The position numbers and the translations under genes are program-made. A stretch of DNA of 64,000 bases. Origin: Steinernema hermaphroditum. Its lineage: Eukaryota > Nematoda > Chromadorea > Rhabditida > Steinernematidae. The notes under the pieces were generated by a model. It made no database searches. It was not told where the DNA came from and saw only the letters and a list, made by a program, of their open reading frames with translations. The DNA lies in the NCBI GenBank assembly GCA_030435675.1, contig CM059624.1, positions 6,534,769 to 6,598,768 of the forward strand, read 5' to 3'. Positions 32,803-45,100 of the stretch are shown in pieces (the first letter of the stretch is position 1; each line of letters starts with the position of its first letter).

Positions 32803-35746
32803 TCAATTCTCTTTCGCCTTCCCGTTGCTCTTCGGCGTTTGGACCTTTCGATGAACGGAGCTTGTCAATTTGTTCTTCCGAGTCAGAATCCCTCTCACTC
32901 CCTTCTTCGGCTTCTTGTCAAGACCACCCACAACGACTGGGCTGTTCTGCACACTCTCAGAGCTTTTGGAGATGTCCAACCGCGGAGTCATCGAAAGGGC
33001 GTTTCTTCTGTGACCCATTGAGATACGCCTGTAGATATCCGAGAGTCTCGAGATGTTATCCTTCCAGTAGGGGTCCAGGTTCTCATTGTTCTCTGGAACG
33101 TGGGAAGCTTTGATGAACCGGCTCTGGGGCATTCCTTCGACCGTCGACCGCGATTCTACGAGAATGTCCTCGTCATCTCCATATATGGTGTTTTGGCTGT
33201 GCATGTTCTCACCGATGTGCACAATTTCTGAAGAAGCGAGAATTATATCGACTCTTCACTGACACCAGTTACCGCTTCCCATGTCCAGAAAGCCTCCTTG
33301 ATAATTGTCGAAGAAGCTCTTCGCAGGTTGGAAGCGCTCCACTCGCTCCTCCAGCCCCATCTGGCTGCATCTGACCTCGTTCAACTCTCTCTTCAGCTTC
33401 TGGAGCTCCTCCTTCGCGAGATCGGCCTCGTTTTCTGCCTAAAGGTTCACCCTCCATTACTCTTCCGGCATCTCCTTCCTTACGCCCTTCACACGAACGG
33501 CGTCCAGAATCTGCTTGTCCTGCATCCCCGCAAACTGCTTCCTCATCTCCTCGTTCAGAAGATTTTCGTTCTGTGCTGTCCTCAGCGTCCTCTGCGCTTC
33601 GAAGAGTTCCCGATTCAGATTCGCGATCTCCTCTTCTCGCTTTCTCAGCAGATCCGTCGTTTCATCGAGCCGATCCTTCAACTCTCGCCACCGTAGTTGG
33701 TTCTCTATCTGCTGTGTCTCGAGGGTCTCCTTCCGCTTCTTCACCTCTTCGAACCCGAAAAGAGCGATTTGGGCGTCCGAGAGCTCCGAATTCAGCTTCA
33801 GAATCTCGGCTCCGAGGGTCCTCACGGTCTCCTCCCTTTCCAAGGCCCACTTCTCCGTCTCCTCGAGGCTCTTCTCCAGCCTCTGGACCTCGGACTTTAG
33901 ATGCAGCTTCTCGCTTTCGAGCTTCCCGAAGCGCATCCCGAATTCCATTGTAGACCGCCGGGCCGATTCCCGGAAGTTCGTGGACATGCTCAGGCGGGAC
34001 TCCAGATCGTGGATTCTGGTTATGTAGTCGGCATTCGAGGTCCGTAGGACTGGAAACAGAGTAATCTATGAGTACGGTATGAGTGCTATGGGGCAGATTC
34101 AGGACACTTTCGATCTTTATTCTCAAACCGAACAAAACAGAGACGTCAAGAACGTGCACAAACGAGTCGAAAGTGTCCTGAATCTGCCCACCGCGTACGC
34201 TGAAGACTCCTTCCCGTCTCCTGGCCCTATACCTTGATCCCGAAGACTCTCCCCTTCCAGCTCCCTAGTCCGGAACTGCTCTTCCGCCTCGAGGATCTGC
34301 TCCTGGAGCTCCGACCGTATCCTCTCGCGCTCCTCCCGCTCCCAGGCGCCCTCCTCCTTCAACTTCTCAAAGAGCGTTCTTTGGGCTTCCAGCTCGTCCT
34401 CCAACTCCAGGATCTTCTGAAACTCTATGTCCTTCCTTCGCCGATTCGATCTACCGTACCTCGCAGAACTCCTCCTTTATCTCCTCGAAAGCCTCCTCCA
34501 GCGCTTTCTTCTGTTGCTTCTCCTCGTTCAACGCAGCTTTCAACTCCTCGTTTTGGGCTTCTAGGGCCAAAATCTCGTCTTCCCTCTCTAGAAGCGAGTC
34601 CCTCAGTTGCTCCCCCGTCGTTCTCTTCTCCTTCATCACCATCTGATGAGTCCGATTCTCTTCCACGAGTCTCTCTTTGTCCGTCTTTAGCCCCTCCACC
34701 TCTCCCCTCAGTCTCTCATTCTCGTTCTGATACTCCAGGCCGTTCACCCTCACCGCCTCCTGCAGCTTCTCGTTCTGCGCACCCAGGGCCTTCAACTCCC
34801 CCGCCAGCTTCTTCTTCTCCATCAGCAACTCTTCCAGCAGGAATCTACTCTCCGTCAGCTGCGCCTTCAGTTCCTTCACTTCGCTCTCCTTCTCCTGTGC
34901 GATTCGACTGATTCTGTTTGTACGAAGCTGCGGGGAATCGAGGAGACTCGAGTCCCGGAGGCTCTTCGAGGAGAAAGTGATCTCCGACGAGCGATTCCGC
35001 TCTCTCAGAGGTCGGCGCCACGACCGCGGGGTCTTCGGGGTGGCAAAGAGTTGTCTTCTGGGAGTGTTCTCATTGGACCCTGTCAAGACGACCGTATCGT
35101 TATCGTCATCTCCCTCGAAGAGAATCCGATCCCACTCGCCCTCTTTCCACTTCGTTTTGTCGTCCATATAGTCCATCTGCAAGAGAATTATAGGGCTTTG
35201 TCACTGGGAATGGAGTATGAGCTGGCTTGTAGCTAGCATTGGACAACATACGATGATTTCGAGCTCCTTTCGACTCATTTCTCCAAGGTTAGATACGACA
35301 ACATCGCAGGCGACCTCATTCAGCTCGGGATCCATGCGGACTTCGTGGAGCACGACCAGCAAGAACTGAAACGGAGATCTAATAGCCTGCTTCTGCCACT
35401 TGGCACACCTTTGCGATTTCCAGTCGAGTGCCGAAGTTGGCGTCCTCCGGCAGGAGGTCCGCGAAGAACTTATTGGGCGAGTGTCTCTGGAGTCCCTCGA
35501 GGTGACTTCGGAGCGCCAAGAAAAGATTCCGATTGGTGGGAGGAGCCGGTTCAGATGGCTTTTTCTTGGTTTCCCTGGGGCGCAGGTAGAGGTGTCGAGG
35601 AGGGAAGGGACTTACATGAAGCGAAGAACCGACGACAGATGGCGACTTTGGGGGAATTCGGTCAGACGCTCGACGGGATCGATTCCCACTTCGACGCCGA
35701 AGATGTTGAACCATTCTCTCAGTGCGGCTTCCTTGCTAGAATTCAT
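32803..35746 (-). CDS. lin-5: LIN-5/NuMA-like coiled-coil protein with Hook-type N terminus
   Basis: Eight exons (35746-35616, 35574-35409, 35365-35252, 35176-34460, 34416-34233, 34049-33484, 33438-33273, 33227-32803) close in phase to 822 residues; C. elegans LIN-5 is about 820. The first 130 residues (ALREWFNIFGVEVGIDPVER, RNLFLALRSHLEGLQRH, LEIAKFLLVVLHE) have the spacing of the Hook-like N-terminal domain of NuMA. Residues about 230-630 are an almost continuous heptad coiled coil (runs like ELKAQLTESRFLLEELLMEK). The last 150 are non-coiled, with Ser/Pro sites and basic patches (KKPKKGVRGILTRKNK). LIN-5/NuMA tethers dynein to the cortex through GPR/LGN proteins and pulls the spindle. Family assignment rests on architecture and length, not a signature motif; another Hook/coiled-coil protein is the alternative. 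The intron between exons 5 and 6 holds a palindromic MITE. Confidence 0.65.
34091..34189. mobile_element. 99-bp palindromic MITE in an intron of the LIN-5-like gene
   Basis: A perfect 23-bp inverted repeat, beginning GGGCAGATTCAGGACACTTT, occupies 34091-34113 and 34167-34189 around a 53-bp centre. No coding capacity. Transcribed, it would form a hairpin in the pre-mRNA. No clear target-site duplication is visible. Confidence 0.7.
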
Positions 35747-36060
35747 GAGTTCACCGCCAGAATGGATCGCAATGAGGATCGATATTCATCAAATAGTCAC
35801 AGTCAGAGGCAATGCGACATTTTCACACAAAAAGCATTGAGTTTGTCATTTAAACCAAAATAAAAGTTTGCCCATAGATGAGTGAAGGAGGCAGCTAGGA
35901 TGCAGCCAGAGTCCTGACTTTTAGCTCATGAAAGTCTTCTTGTTGTGCTGAGATTATGGCTCAAATCCTGTGCTCTGGACCCCTTGTACAAAGAGTTAAC
36001 AAGTACAAATTTATTGTAAACAAATACGGTACCAATTACCGAGACAACATCATATGTGTA

Positions 36061-36252
36061 TTACATGATCTTCACCTTCTTGGCCGTTTCGGCAATGGAA
36101 TCGTTCTGCCGGAACTCCTCCAGAGGTCGCTTCGTTTGACGTTCTTTGGAGGGAACGTCGCTAGGCTGCGGAGGGATGTTCTCCGGTGACTCCAAGGTGA
36201 GGACGACGTCGCTGACGATCTGAGTCAGAAGTTCGTGCACCACGGGGTTCAT
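36061..36252 (-). CDS. Small orphan protein, 63 residues
   Basis: A single-exon frame from ATG at 36252. The start is hydrophobic-helical (NPVVHELLTQIVSDVVLTLE) and the tail polar and basic, ending AETAKKVKIM. A minus-strand AATAAA lies about 45 bp past the stop, as expected of a real worm gene. A direct repeat (CACCACGGGGTTC) brackets the start codon. It lies 315 bp ahead of the LIN-5-like gene on the same strand, so a shared transcript is possible. No family recognised. Confidence 0.4.
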   Translation of the reverse strand: MNPVVHELLTQIVSDVVLTLESPENIPPQPSDVPSKERQTKRPLEEFRQNDSIAETAKKVKIM

Positions 36253-37167
36253 CCTCTCACCACGGGGTTCTGATGGGATGTGTTTGACGACGTTGGACGA
36301 CTTTTATGCGTGCAAAACAATGCGCAAGGTGTTTAGTGGACCGTTGGTGAATGTGTGACGATGCGGTAGGCGGCAAGTGTGCGTGGATTACGATACTCAA
36401 AACAGGTTTTCATAGATGCCCTTTTCTGAAAGTTTGCAAGTGTTTTCTGCTGTCAGCATTCCACGAAGAAGCCTGTCAACGATGCGCCTCTCGCTTGTCA
36501 TCTAGTGCCAAACGTCGGCGTCTTGACACGAACGCCCTGACGCGCTAGGAGAATTCTCCATATTTCGGAAACTTCCCTTTCCTATGCTGCCGTTCCAAAT
36601 TCTCGATTTCTTGTGTTGCCCTCTTCAGGTTTTGTCGTTTGGATTCAGTTTTTCGGACAGTAAAATTGTCCGATTATGAGTTGTCCGACGTAGTAGTCCT
36701 CAACCTTCCTGAATTTTTTGTGATCCAGGTTAAAAGATGGTCCCGTGCAAGCAATCAAAAGTTCCAGCGTGAATAGCTCCACTCAAAACCGTAATGAATT
36801 CAATTTGATTGATTGCTGACGATTGTTGTCGTCGGAGTCAGGGCATGTTTTCCTTCCAAGTGAGAACAGTTGTTTATATACCCTTATCTCGGTCCTTTCA
36901 AATAGCGCGAGGCATGGTTATCTCTCTTACGTTGATATGGTTCAATTTTCCATTGTCAGGTCCTGTATTTTCTCTTTATTTTTGAATTTGGGTGTTTTGG
37001 CGGCTGAATAAAGCGTCGGAATTTGAGGCGTCGATTTATCGGAAGAGGGCCGAACAGAGCATTTGAGGGTTTCACCAGAGCCGTTTTGACGTATTCTCGT
37101 GAACCTGCATTCGCGAAAGCGTTCGCGTGCTTCTGTTGCTGACTTTTCTATTTCCTGTGTTTTCAGC
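36253..37167. other. Intergenic region, no gene seen
   Basis: About 900 bp, AT-rich in its second half. It includes the 5' flank of the membrane-protein gene, whose ATG follows TGTTTTCAG directly. No domain-bearing frame was found. Confidence 0.45.
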
Positions 37168-38646
37168 ATGCAACTGAACCTATGTACAGCACTCAGCTTA
37201 TTGGCGTTCTGCGTTCTTGGAGAGAACACGACCCCAGTGATGGAGGAACTCTTGAAGACCAATCAGTTCCTCGTCGTCGGAGTCTCCGGGTGCAGAATTA
37301 CTTTCGAAACCGACTTTTCGGAGCGGACTTGTGGCATGTATCTCACTGACAACACCACGTACGGCTCCAGTTCTGATCTCTTAATGTTCCCGCCATTCCA
37401 GGGTTTCTGAATCCGTGTGTAACTGGACGTCGATAGTCCCATTGAGCGAGCCATATGAAGACTCGATGACGCCTATGAAACTCCTTTTCTTTGGCCACGT
37501 CGACAAGAAGCAAGTTATGTTCATAAGATCCTTGGAGTTCCCGAAGGAGAAGCACCAAGGACATCGCTTCCACTCGGTCAATGTCCTAGATGGTGCAGTC
37601 GACGTTTCTCTCCCTTGTCCTGAATACGTTTTGAAGCGGGCGGTGTGTTTTGCGCTGTTGTCCATTTGTGTTATCAGTGCTCTGTTTAGACTAATATTTT
37701 GTACGATGGCTACAAGAAACTGCTGTATCTGATACATCCCAAAAGCATGATGTATTATCATATGTATGTTTACTCCATCAATGGGATCGCCAACGTCCAG
37801 CCAATTGGAATTCCGCAAGATGCGGAGAAGAGAACGGCGATTTCGCCCAAACTCGGCAAAATGAAGTGGTTCTCTGATCCACACAGCAAAAAGGCATATT
37901 GAGAAGGGAAAACTGCTTCTTAACCACTTCTTTAGTTCTACTACTTCGACGCCTCCGATAAGGACGGACAGAGCAGCATCAGCTCCGTGAGCATGGACGT
38001 ATTCTGGGCCCTAGTGCAGAGCAAGAACAGCGGTGTCAAAGAGAGGGATTTCTCCACAAAGCCGAACAGCGTCAGCGTTTCCGGTGGAGCTCTGATTGCC
38101 ACGTACCACACAAATTCGAGCGATACGCAGACCATCATGTAAGCTCAGAGATCCGCTCCAACATATCCGTCACTTTCTTCAGCCCACTGTCCGATTTGTC
38201 CGAGGGAATTCGCTGCCAGCACACGAATATCACGCCAGGCACCTTATTCGTCGTCCGCGATTGGGAGTTCTGCAAGCTGCGCGACGGAGAGCGGGCAAAC
38301 GCCACTTCGTGCACGAATGAAAATCCATGGAGGAGGACGTCGATGCCTACGAGCTCGCCTTCGCAGGAGGTGTGAACTGTAGAATATCCGATTTTGTTGA
38401 CCTTGAGAGTTTAGGTCGAGGAAGAGACTACCTTCATCTCGCTAACCTCATTCATCGTCGTCATTGCTGCGGTATGGATACGGTTAAGAGTTCCTGCGTT
38501 CTGATAACAACGTTTAGGTCGTCGTGGTGGCGCTGATTTGCGTGATCGCCTACAAGCGACGATGGCGGTACGAAACGGTTGGCAAGACGAAGCAGATCCA
38601 CACACCGTATCCTCAGTTCACTCCGGACGTCTCCTACGACTTCTGA
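37168..38646 (+). CDS. Type I membrane glycoprotein, unrecognised
   Basis: The ATG at 37168 sits behind TGTTTTCAG and starts a signal peptide (MQLNLCTALSLLAFCVLG). Exons near 37168-37358, 37402-37627, 37690-37902, 37937-38139 and later ones encode an extracellular region with scattered cysteines (CRITFETDFSERTC, CQHTNITPGTLFVVRDWEFC) and several N-glycosylation sites (NTT, NIT, NAT). Near the C terminus a membrane helix crosses an intron (FISLTSFIVVIAA then VVVVALICVIAY), followed by a basic cytoplasmic tail ending YPQFTPDVSYDF. The junction near 37900 lacks a GT donor in phase; either a weak site upstream is used or the locus is two genes. Probably a cell-surface receptor or adhesion protein; no known domain identified. 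Confidence 0.6.
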
Positions 38647-41407
38647 CTTCTCTTTTATTTTGTTTTTTATCTCATTATTGTGTTTTTTCTATTTCTACCC
38701 ATTGATACTAACCTTGTTCTTTTGTTCTAATACATCTGTAATTTAGTCGTTCGAATTGTTCTATTATTGTGTCTTGATCCTGAAGTCTTCTTCGGTGGCA
38801 GTGGTATTTGTCTGTCAGGGGAGTGCATCTCATTGTAGCGATGGGCAAGTACCGTCTGCGTAGACTTCGTGGTATAGACGGGTTATCGCAATCAGATGGA
38901 GTAACAGTCGTCAGGAGTTGAGCGCTGGTTGATCGTCTTCTCCTACGATGAACCGCAAGTTACGGTAGTGTTCTACTACTGGACATCCTAGGAACCATTC
39001 TTTCAAAAGTTCTCAGGCCTGATCCGCGTCTGTCAAATTCTCTGCAAGCGTAGGATGACTAAACAGACCCAAATTGGATGTTGGATTCAATTTTTGTCTT
39101 TCTCCAACGCATTTCGAAAAAAATTAAAATTTTGTGTTTCATTCGTGGGATAAGACGTCTATTTTCGAAAGGACTCGACTTCAAAAAGTATTTGTCTTTT
39201 TCAAAAATACGTGGGAACGCTTTGTAGGTCGCGCAGTTTGGTCCTGTACTTTAATGAGGGGCATCTAGACAGAAGTCTAGCAGACATCTAGAAGGCCATT
39301 CATAGATTCATAGACCCGTGATACCGGTTGGTTTCTTTTGGTTCTCTTTTTCATTTTCCAACCGGTCCCATGCTTGGATTTTCACTGAAATGACTTCCCA
39401 GACTTCTGTCTAGGTCACCTGTATATTCCGGAAGCTTTGAGGGCAGAGATGTTCGCATCAATTTGTATGTAATACGGAAATATTTAAGAAGGGTCCCTCA
39501 ATCCGATTTAGTAAGATTGTTTGTGTTTTGGATTCGGCCACTTCCGGCTGCTTCCCGGCGCTTCTATCGAATTAGGAAGAAGCGCGACTTGTTAGGCCAT
39601 GTGACATTTCGACTCCCTCCCCCTCTCGCTTTTTGTTTACTGTGGGAAAAACGAAATCTTTGGCCTTGCGATGTTTCGCGATGAAAATAAGCGCAATTAG
39701 AAATCGGAACTAAATGCTTCGCGGAAGACGACTCTCGCGCAGAATTAATAATTCATTCTACGTACGAAGTGTCTCTTTGTTCGTGACGGGACCACGGACA
39801 GTTTATTTTTGATCTCAGATGTTTTCGTCTTTTGGCGAAAATTGCGACTTCTTCGAAACGAGGATCTTCGACTGAAAGAGGATGTTTTGGCGGTTTGGTT
39901 CTGGGTAGCGTTTAGCGGAGAATTCGCATAAACAGAAGTGGAACGAAAGTGGTCAAAACAGTGATTCTAGGGAAATTGAGGGGTAGAAACCATCGACCAT
40001 GGACATTCCTTAAGTTCCTTACCTCTTCAGGATGTATTTCGACAAAGCGTTCCCATCCGAGCACTAATTAAACTATACACAAGCAGCAAAATGGCCACAG
40101 TAATGGACCTCCCGTCTTTATTTGCCATAATTCCGTGCAATTTCGTTAGCAAATGCGATTCGTTCCCGCGCGAATCTCGTTTATTGCCCCATTAGGACCA
40201 GCTGCTGGACACAAAAGGTTTTGTTCCGACCTCATTTCGCAGAATCGCCCTTGTTTGTCGCCGTTCTCGGAACCCGTCGCGCGCTTGGTTTGCCCTCAAG
40301 TGGTGGCTAATTGGCCGAGAAACCGTTTCTCAAGGGTTTGAATGATTTTTCTGTAGGGGCAAAAGTGGTTTATCCACCGAAGCTATAGATTAGGCACCAC
40401 GTGAAACGAGACGGTTGATAACAGAATATATCTTCCTGGTCGTGTTCCTACCGTGGTCGTCGCTTTATTGTCCAACCACCGTCTAGCTTCTTCTAGCATA
40501 TGAACCCTGTTTCAAAATCTTTCTGAGAAACCCTGAGGTTTCAACTACGGTCACTTTATGCATGGGTTCCAGTCTTAACCCGTCACTTCACTTTTTGGGC
40601 ATCCATAAATTTGCATCGTTCGGCTTGCCCTTTTTGCACCCCCGAATAGTCCCACGGACTATGTAATCCCTGATAGCATGCACTTTAACCTAATTTTGTC
40701 GGGCATAAGATATCGCTTCCGCTTGCAAATTCAATTATTAATGACGACGTTTCAAGACCACATGAGTGCATCTTCCTCTGACGTCTGCGAGACGCGGAAG
40801 GAAAGTGTTGTACAGAATCATTTTCAAAAGCATTATATGACCCTAAATGTGCTCAAATCATTAGAACTTAGGCCACCCGCATGCACCTTGGATTTGGGCG
40901 ATGATATGTCTTTAAAAAAGCAGGACCAAGCACCACTAATAACGCTTAAGAATGCTACAGAGTTGGAAACTCCCGTCAGATCAGCTTTTATGGTTCGCTA
41001 TATCTATCCTGGTCAGAGCAGCCGACTCCTCTGAGATCCGTGAATGGTCCATCTCAGGAATGTAGCGCCTTTTCTCCTGTCACTCTTGGGAATCTGCTTA
41101 TTTAAAAGGGAACGTGTGAATTCAGTCTTCCCGCAAGAGAGCTATCATCGCTAAAAGGTTCACATTCTTCCATTTAGGTCCTGCAGAAGATCATGCACTT
41201 TCCTCACAAGATGACTCCATTTCCCAGAGACCCTTTCGCCTTCGCTCCACCATCCAAAACAAACATTTCGGTTTCGCCTGGGAACGCAGAGTTTTCCATT
41301 AACATCGAGGTCCTGGGAGCCTCTCTCCCACCTTGACTCCGATTGGCTCCTCGGGAACGGCGACCTTTAGATGAATTGCTCGATTTCTTGTGAGAATTTC
41401 GCTCTGA
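38647..41407. other. Gene-poor region
   Basis: The first 200 bp are the AT-rich 3' flank of the membrane-protein gene. CTAGACAGAAGTCTAG at about 39268 and GACTTCTGTCTAG at 39402 form an inverted pair. A plus-strand frame at 40678-41034 (118 codons) is unusually long for this AT-rich stretch but has no domain, no splice support and no poly(A) signal; it could be an exon or decayed coding DNA. Confidence 0.35.
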
Positions 41408-41656
41408 CTAATATTCGAATTCCGAGATTCGAGCCTCGGGCAGTTCAGGCTCGTATTCCAACAGTTGTTTCCAACTTTTGCTGTGAATCGTTTCGGTGTT
41501 CGGTCTTTCCGCGTGAGATTTATGGGGGGGAGTGAATAGGGGGAGAGGTCGCTCATGAATATCGAAGTGGACGTGATTTATTCCGAGGTTCAACTGGTTA
41601 GCCATTACGAGACCGAAGGTCGCTCGCGTGACGACGAAGAAGACCAACAAAAACAA
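41408..41656 (-). CDS. Candidate small secreted peptide precursor, 82 residues
   Basis: A minus-strand frame starting MFLLVFFVVTRATFG, a plausible signal peptide, followed by a cysteine-free polar chain (ERPLPLFTPPHKSHAERPN) to the stop at 41408. Lack of cysteines would fit a peptide precursor rather than a folded secreted domain, but no repeated amidated motif was found. No poly(A) signal was found. It could be accidental. Confidence 0.3.
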   Translation of the reverse strand: MFLLVFFVVTRATFGLVMANQLNLGINHVHFDIHERPLPLFTPPHKSHAERPNTETIHSKSWKQLLEYEPELPEARISEFEY

Positions 41657-41859
41657 GAATTTTAAATGAAATCTGTGACCAATAAATCAAGCGAAATCTT
41701 TCCCATCGATAGGACAATGTACAGCCGTAACTACAGAATTTGTAGTTTATGAACAGTCATTGGGACTGTTTTAGCAGGATTCATTTAGTGGAACGCTTTC
41801 CAGTCAACACCTAAATATAGGACTCCAAAGTTGCGTGGTGAAATGCAATTTGTAGGTTC

Positions 41860-42150
41860 GATTCTGGTAATGTTAGCTCCTTCTACCACCTTGTTGACAT
41901 CAACCGGAAATTCGTCTCCAAAATAGACCGTAGAAGAAGTGCTGGACAGTTTCTGTTGCTCCTACTCTTGAAAGCAAGAGTCCAAACACGGAAAAGGTCA
42001 TCCTCCTCCACGACAAAACGAGGCTACATATTTAAGACTGACCCTTAGCAAACTCCGTGATTTAGGATGGGAAGTTCAAGGAAACCCTTAAAAAGCTTAC
42101 ATCTCGGACCTAGACCCCGCAAGACTTGTTTCGGGAAATGTTTCGGGCGA
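41860..42150 (+). pseudogene. Decayed mariner-type transposase fragment
   Basis: With frameshifts and stops ignored, the plus strand reads pieces of the mariner catalytic core: KVILLHDKTRLHI (compare the usual HDNARPH block around the second aspartate), then LRDLGWEVQGNP (compare LRELGWEVLPHP) and a garbled SPDLAPSD equivalent. The frame changes at least twice, so this is a molecular fossil. No terminal inverted repeats were identified. Confidence 0.55.
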
Positions 42151-45100
42151 TGTTACGGGCAAAAGCTGCACTTAAGACGATAAAGAGTTGTGCTCAAGAA
42201 CTTACTACACACCACAAAGTGCCAATCCCAATATTAGCCCCTTATCAAATGCTAAGAATGTCAAATCCAACACCGATTTCCGGGCAGGAATAGAGAAAAT
42301 CGTCTTTTTGACTCATATTTGCATCATTTCCAAGACGATCTTGATGCAGTGTTCTTACATTTTCCAATATGACATTATACTCACAAGTTAGTATCCAGTT
42401 TAATTACAGTAACTGAACACATTTCATCATTTTCTTTGATTCTTATCCAACCGAGAAATCTTCCTCATTTTTGCTATATGTCGCCCAAAGTCCAAAAGCC
42501 TTAGACTCAGCTTGTGTCCAATCTGCCTTCCACTTACTCTTCCACTTTCTCCACCACTACCGTATCCCAACCCACGTCGCTTGTTTGCTCGGCTTTTCGT
42601 GTCTAAATCGGGCTCGTGGGAACGTGGCTTCCTTCACAAAGGCTTGTCCAATCCTCCGACTCCACCGTTTCTCTGCACCAAGTGCAGGCTTTGTGGCCAA
42701 GAAGCGATGTTTTGGAGATGAGAAGCCGTTCCCTCGAACCCAGAATCACTTCCTTTGTGTCTGTTTTCTATATTTATCTTGTTTATGCGTGCCGCTAACG
42801 CGATTTGTCGCGTCGCCAAATCGAGTTTTGGCGGACTCTCCGAAATCCGACTCCCCCGTCGGAAACCAACCCTAGCGGGTGTTAATTGGATTCGTGGCTG
42901 ATGTCAGAAGGTGGCCAGAAGGTGGAAAAGCAATTACGATTAGGCGAATCAGATTTGCAAATCGCATTCACCACGCAACGATGGACTCCCATCTTTGGAA
43001 GAGGATCAAAGAGCGCCGAATCTGGGTCTATCTACATCTCGAGCCACGTACAGATCACCCACGTTCCATGCAACTCCTCCCCGCCCCCTCTCCCGTTATG
43101 TCTTTCTCCCCCACACCCTCAATCAAATTAAAAATGCCCTAAAGTTTAACGACGTCGCGTGCCGCCGAAATTTGAGTGCTTCGTTCGCTTTAATGTGTTT
43201 GTTTACCCAGAGGGCGTTGACTCCACGAATTTCGTGAGGGGGATAAGCCGAAGAAGCGGAAGCGATATCCAAGATTTATCATAGGAACGGTGTAAGAACA
43301 GAAATATCAATAAAGTTTGGCCTAGAGGTCACTTTCTCCCAAAAATACAGCAGTGGTGCTCCATTTTAGTTTGCAGCTTTCGATCAACAACCCACTATTT
43401 CGTGGAATTCTCGACTTTCTGCAGAGAATTGCAAAGTGCACGACGAAATTTAAAAATAGGAGGGAGTCAGAGATCGAAGGGACCCAATTCTAGCAACGAA
43501 AACACATTTGAACGCGATGCCTATTAGCATTCAGATGAGAGGATAGAGAGCAACGATGAAGACGTCTACTATGTATACGGTAGTATCGGGAAACTCTACT
43601 AGCTAAATTCAAAATTTGAAGAATTAACCCTACCAGACGCAACCATTGGGTTCCCCAGAGACGCCACAGACCTTAGTCGCCCTTTGGCGGACTTCGATAA
43701 TTTGATTTGTCCGGCCCAAAGTCACCGATTTTTGAACTTTTCGAATAGGGCGCCGTGTTTGTGAGCCGGCTTCGGATCATCGTTTACATCGCTGCTCAGA
43801 TCGAGCTTGTGGAAAAGGTGTCTGCTTGGTTATGCCATCACTTAAGCTGTAGTGCAGAGAACAGTCCTACAGAATGATCATCACATCGCCGGCTCTAATG
43901 GACCCCCGACATCAGAGTACCTTAGATCCCCTCCTCAACGGGCACCTCTATCCCTATCATCCGCCTCACCACACATCCCCAAAAGACGACGATTACCTTC
44001 TTCCGCCTCCCTTCCTCCTTCGAACGAAAACACTCAACTCTCGTCTACTCATTCCGCTTTCTATTTTGGTCTCACCGCGCCTATTTCGGGCCGCACCTTT
44101 ATTGCCTCCTTGGTTGTTTTTGAGTTTTGTACCCCGTTCGAAAACAGAGCGTAGGCGCGCGCAGAGGCGAAGATGTGCCCTATTGTTTGTGGACAGATAA
44201 GGAATGTTTGTTATGATGGCGCCCACAAAAAAGAGACCTAAATTAGGAACACCCTAATGAACGAACTTGCAACTTGGATCGAGAAGTGCGAAGATGTACA
44301 GGGTTGGACATCACGACACCCTTTCGAAGAGACCTCTGCAAATCCTACCGTAGCAAACACACACTTTCTTACTAAACGTCCCTGTTCCAAGAATCAACAG
44401 ATCGTGGTCTTTGAGGGTGTTTTCCCCGCGCATTATTAATTCATTATTTACCCCCGGGTTATTTGTTCTTTCAGAAATTCCGACGAACGCGCAACAATAG
44501 AATTCTCTATTTTTAGGCACTTTGTCGAGTTTGTTTTCAATCTCGATTACTTGTAGCGGAGAACAGAAGTATTCCCAACACTGAAGTGCATCGATTCTGC
44601 ACTTTGAGATGTAGCTCTTAATCTCATCTCGTGCTCAAGTGATTCAAAGTAACAAATCTAGAGGAATCTTCTTATGGCTCTCAATTACGTGTCTTCTCAA
44701 GCCCTTATGAATCGGAGGTGATTCCATGTTCTTCCAAATTCTGATATCATCCTCATTCGAGTGCTTCCGACCTTCTGGGTACCAATCAAGAATTCGGACG
44801 TCCTCCTCCCTCTCAGCAATTCAGCATGCGATCCTGGAGGAATATCCGAGCAAATGCTTGTTTTTCGACTGCATCTGTCAAATTTCGATGACTTATAGGA
44901 CAGAGAACTAAAGCTGCTCGCTAGCAATCGACGAGGAACATCCTTTCTAGCCGGTACTTTGAAGTTTTTGGGATCAAATTTGAAGAATCCAAGGCTCATT
45001 TGGCGCCCTTCTGTCCACCTGTTTTTCAGCATTTCTCATGTCACGGAAAATCGTATCCGTCTACGAATTGCTTAAAATTCAGAAAATCACATAAATCAGA

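Noticed and set aside
40500..40520. CTGTTTCA, the upstream motif of C. elegans piRNA genes
   Set aside because: Only one instance was noticed, with no cluster of phased copies, so chance is the better explanation.
41850..41870. GGTTCGATTC, resembling a tRNA B box
   Set aside because: No matching A box or cloverleaf around it; it lies at the edge of the mariner fossil.
44697..45032. Minus-strand frame of 111 codons with a plausible coding look
   Set aside because: No domain, no clear partner exons and no poly(A) signal; kept out of the gene list.
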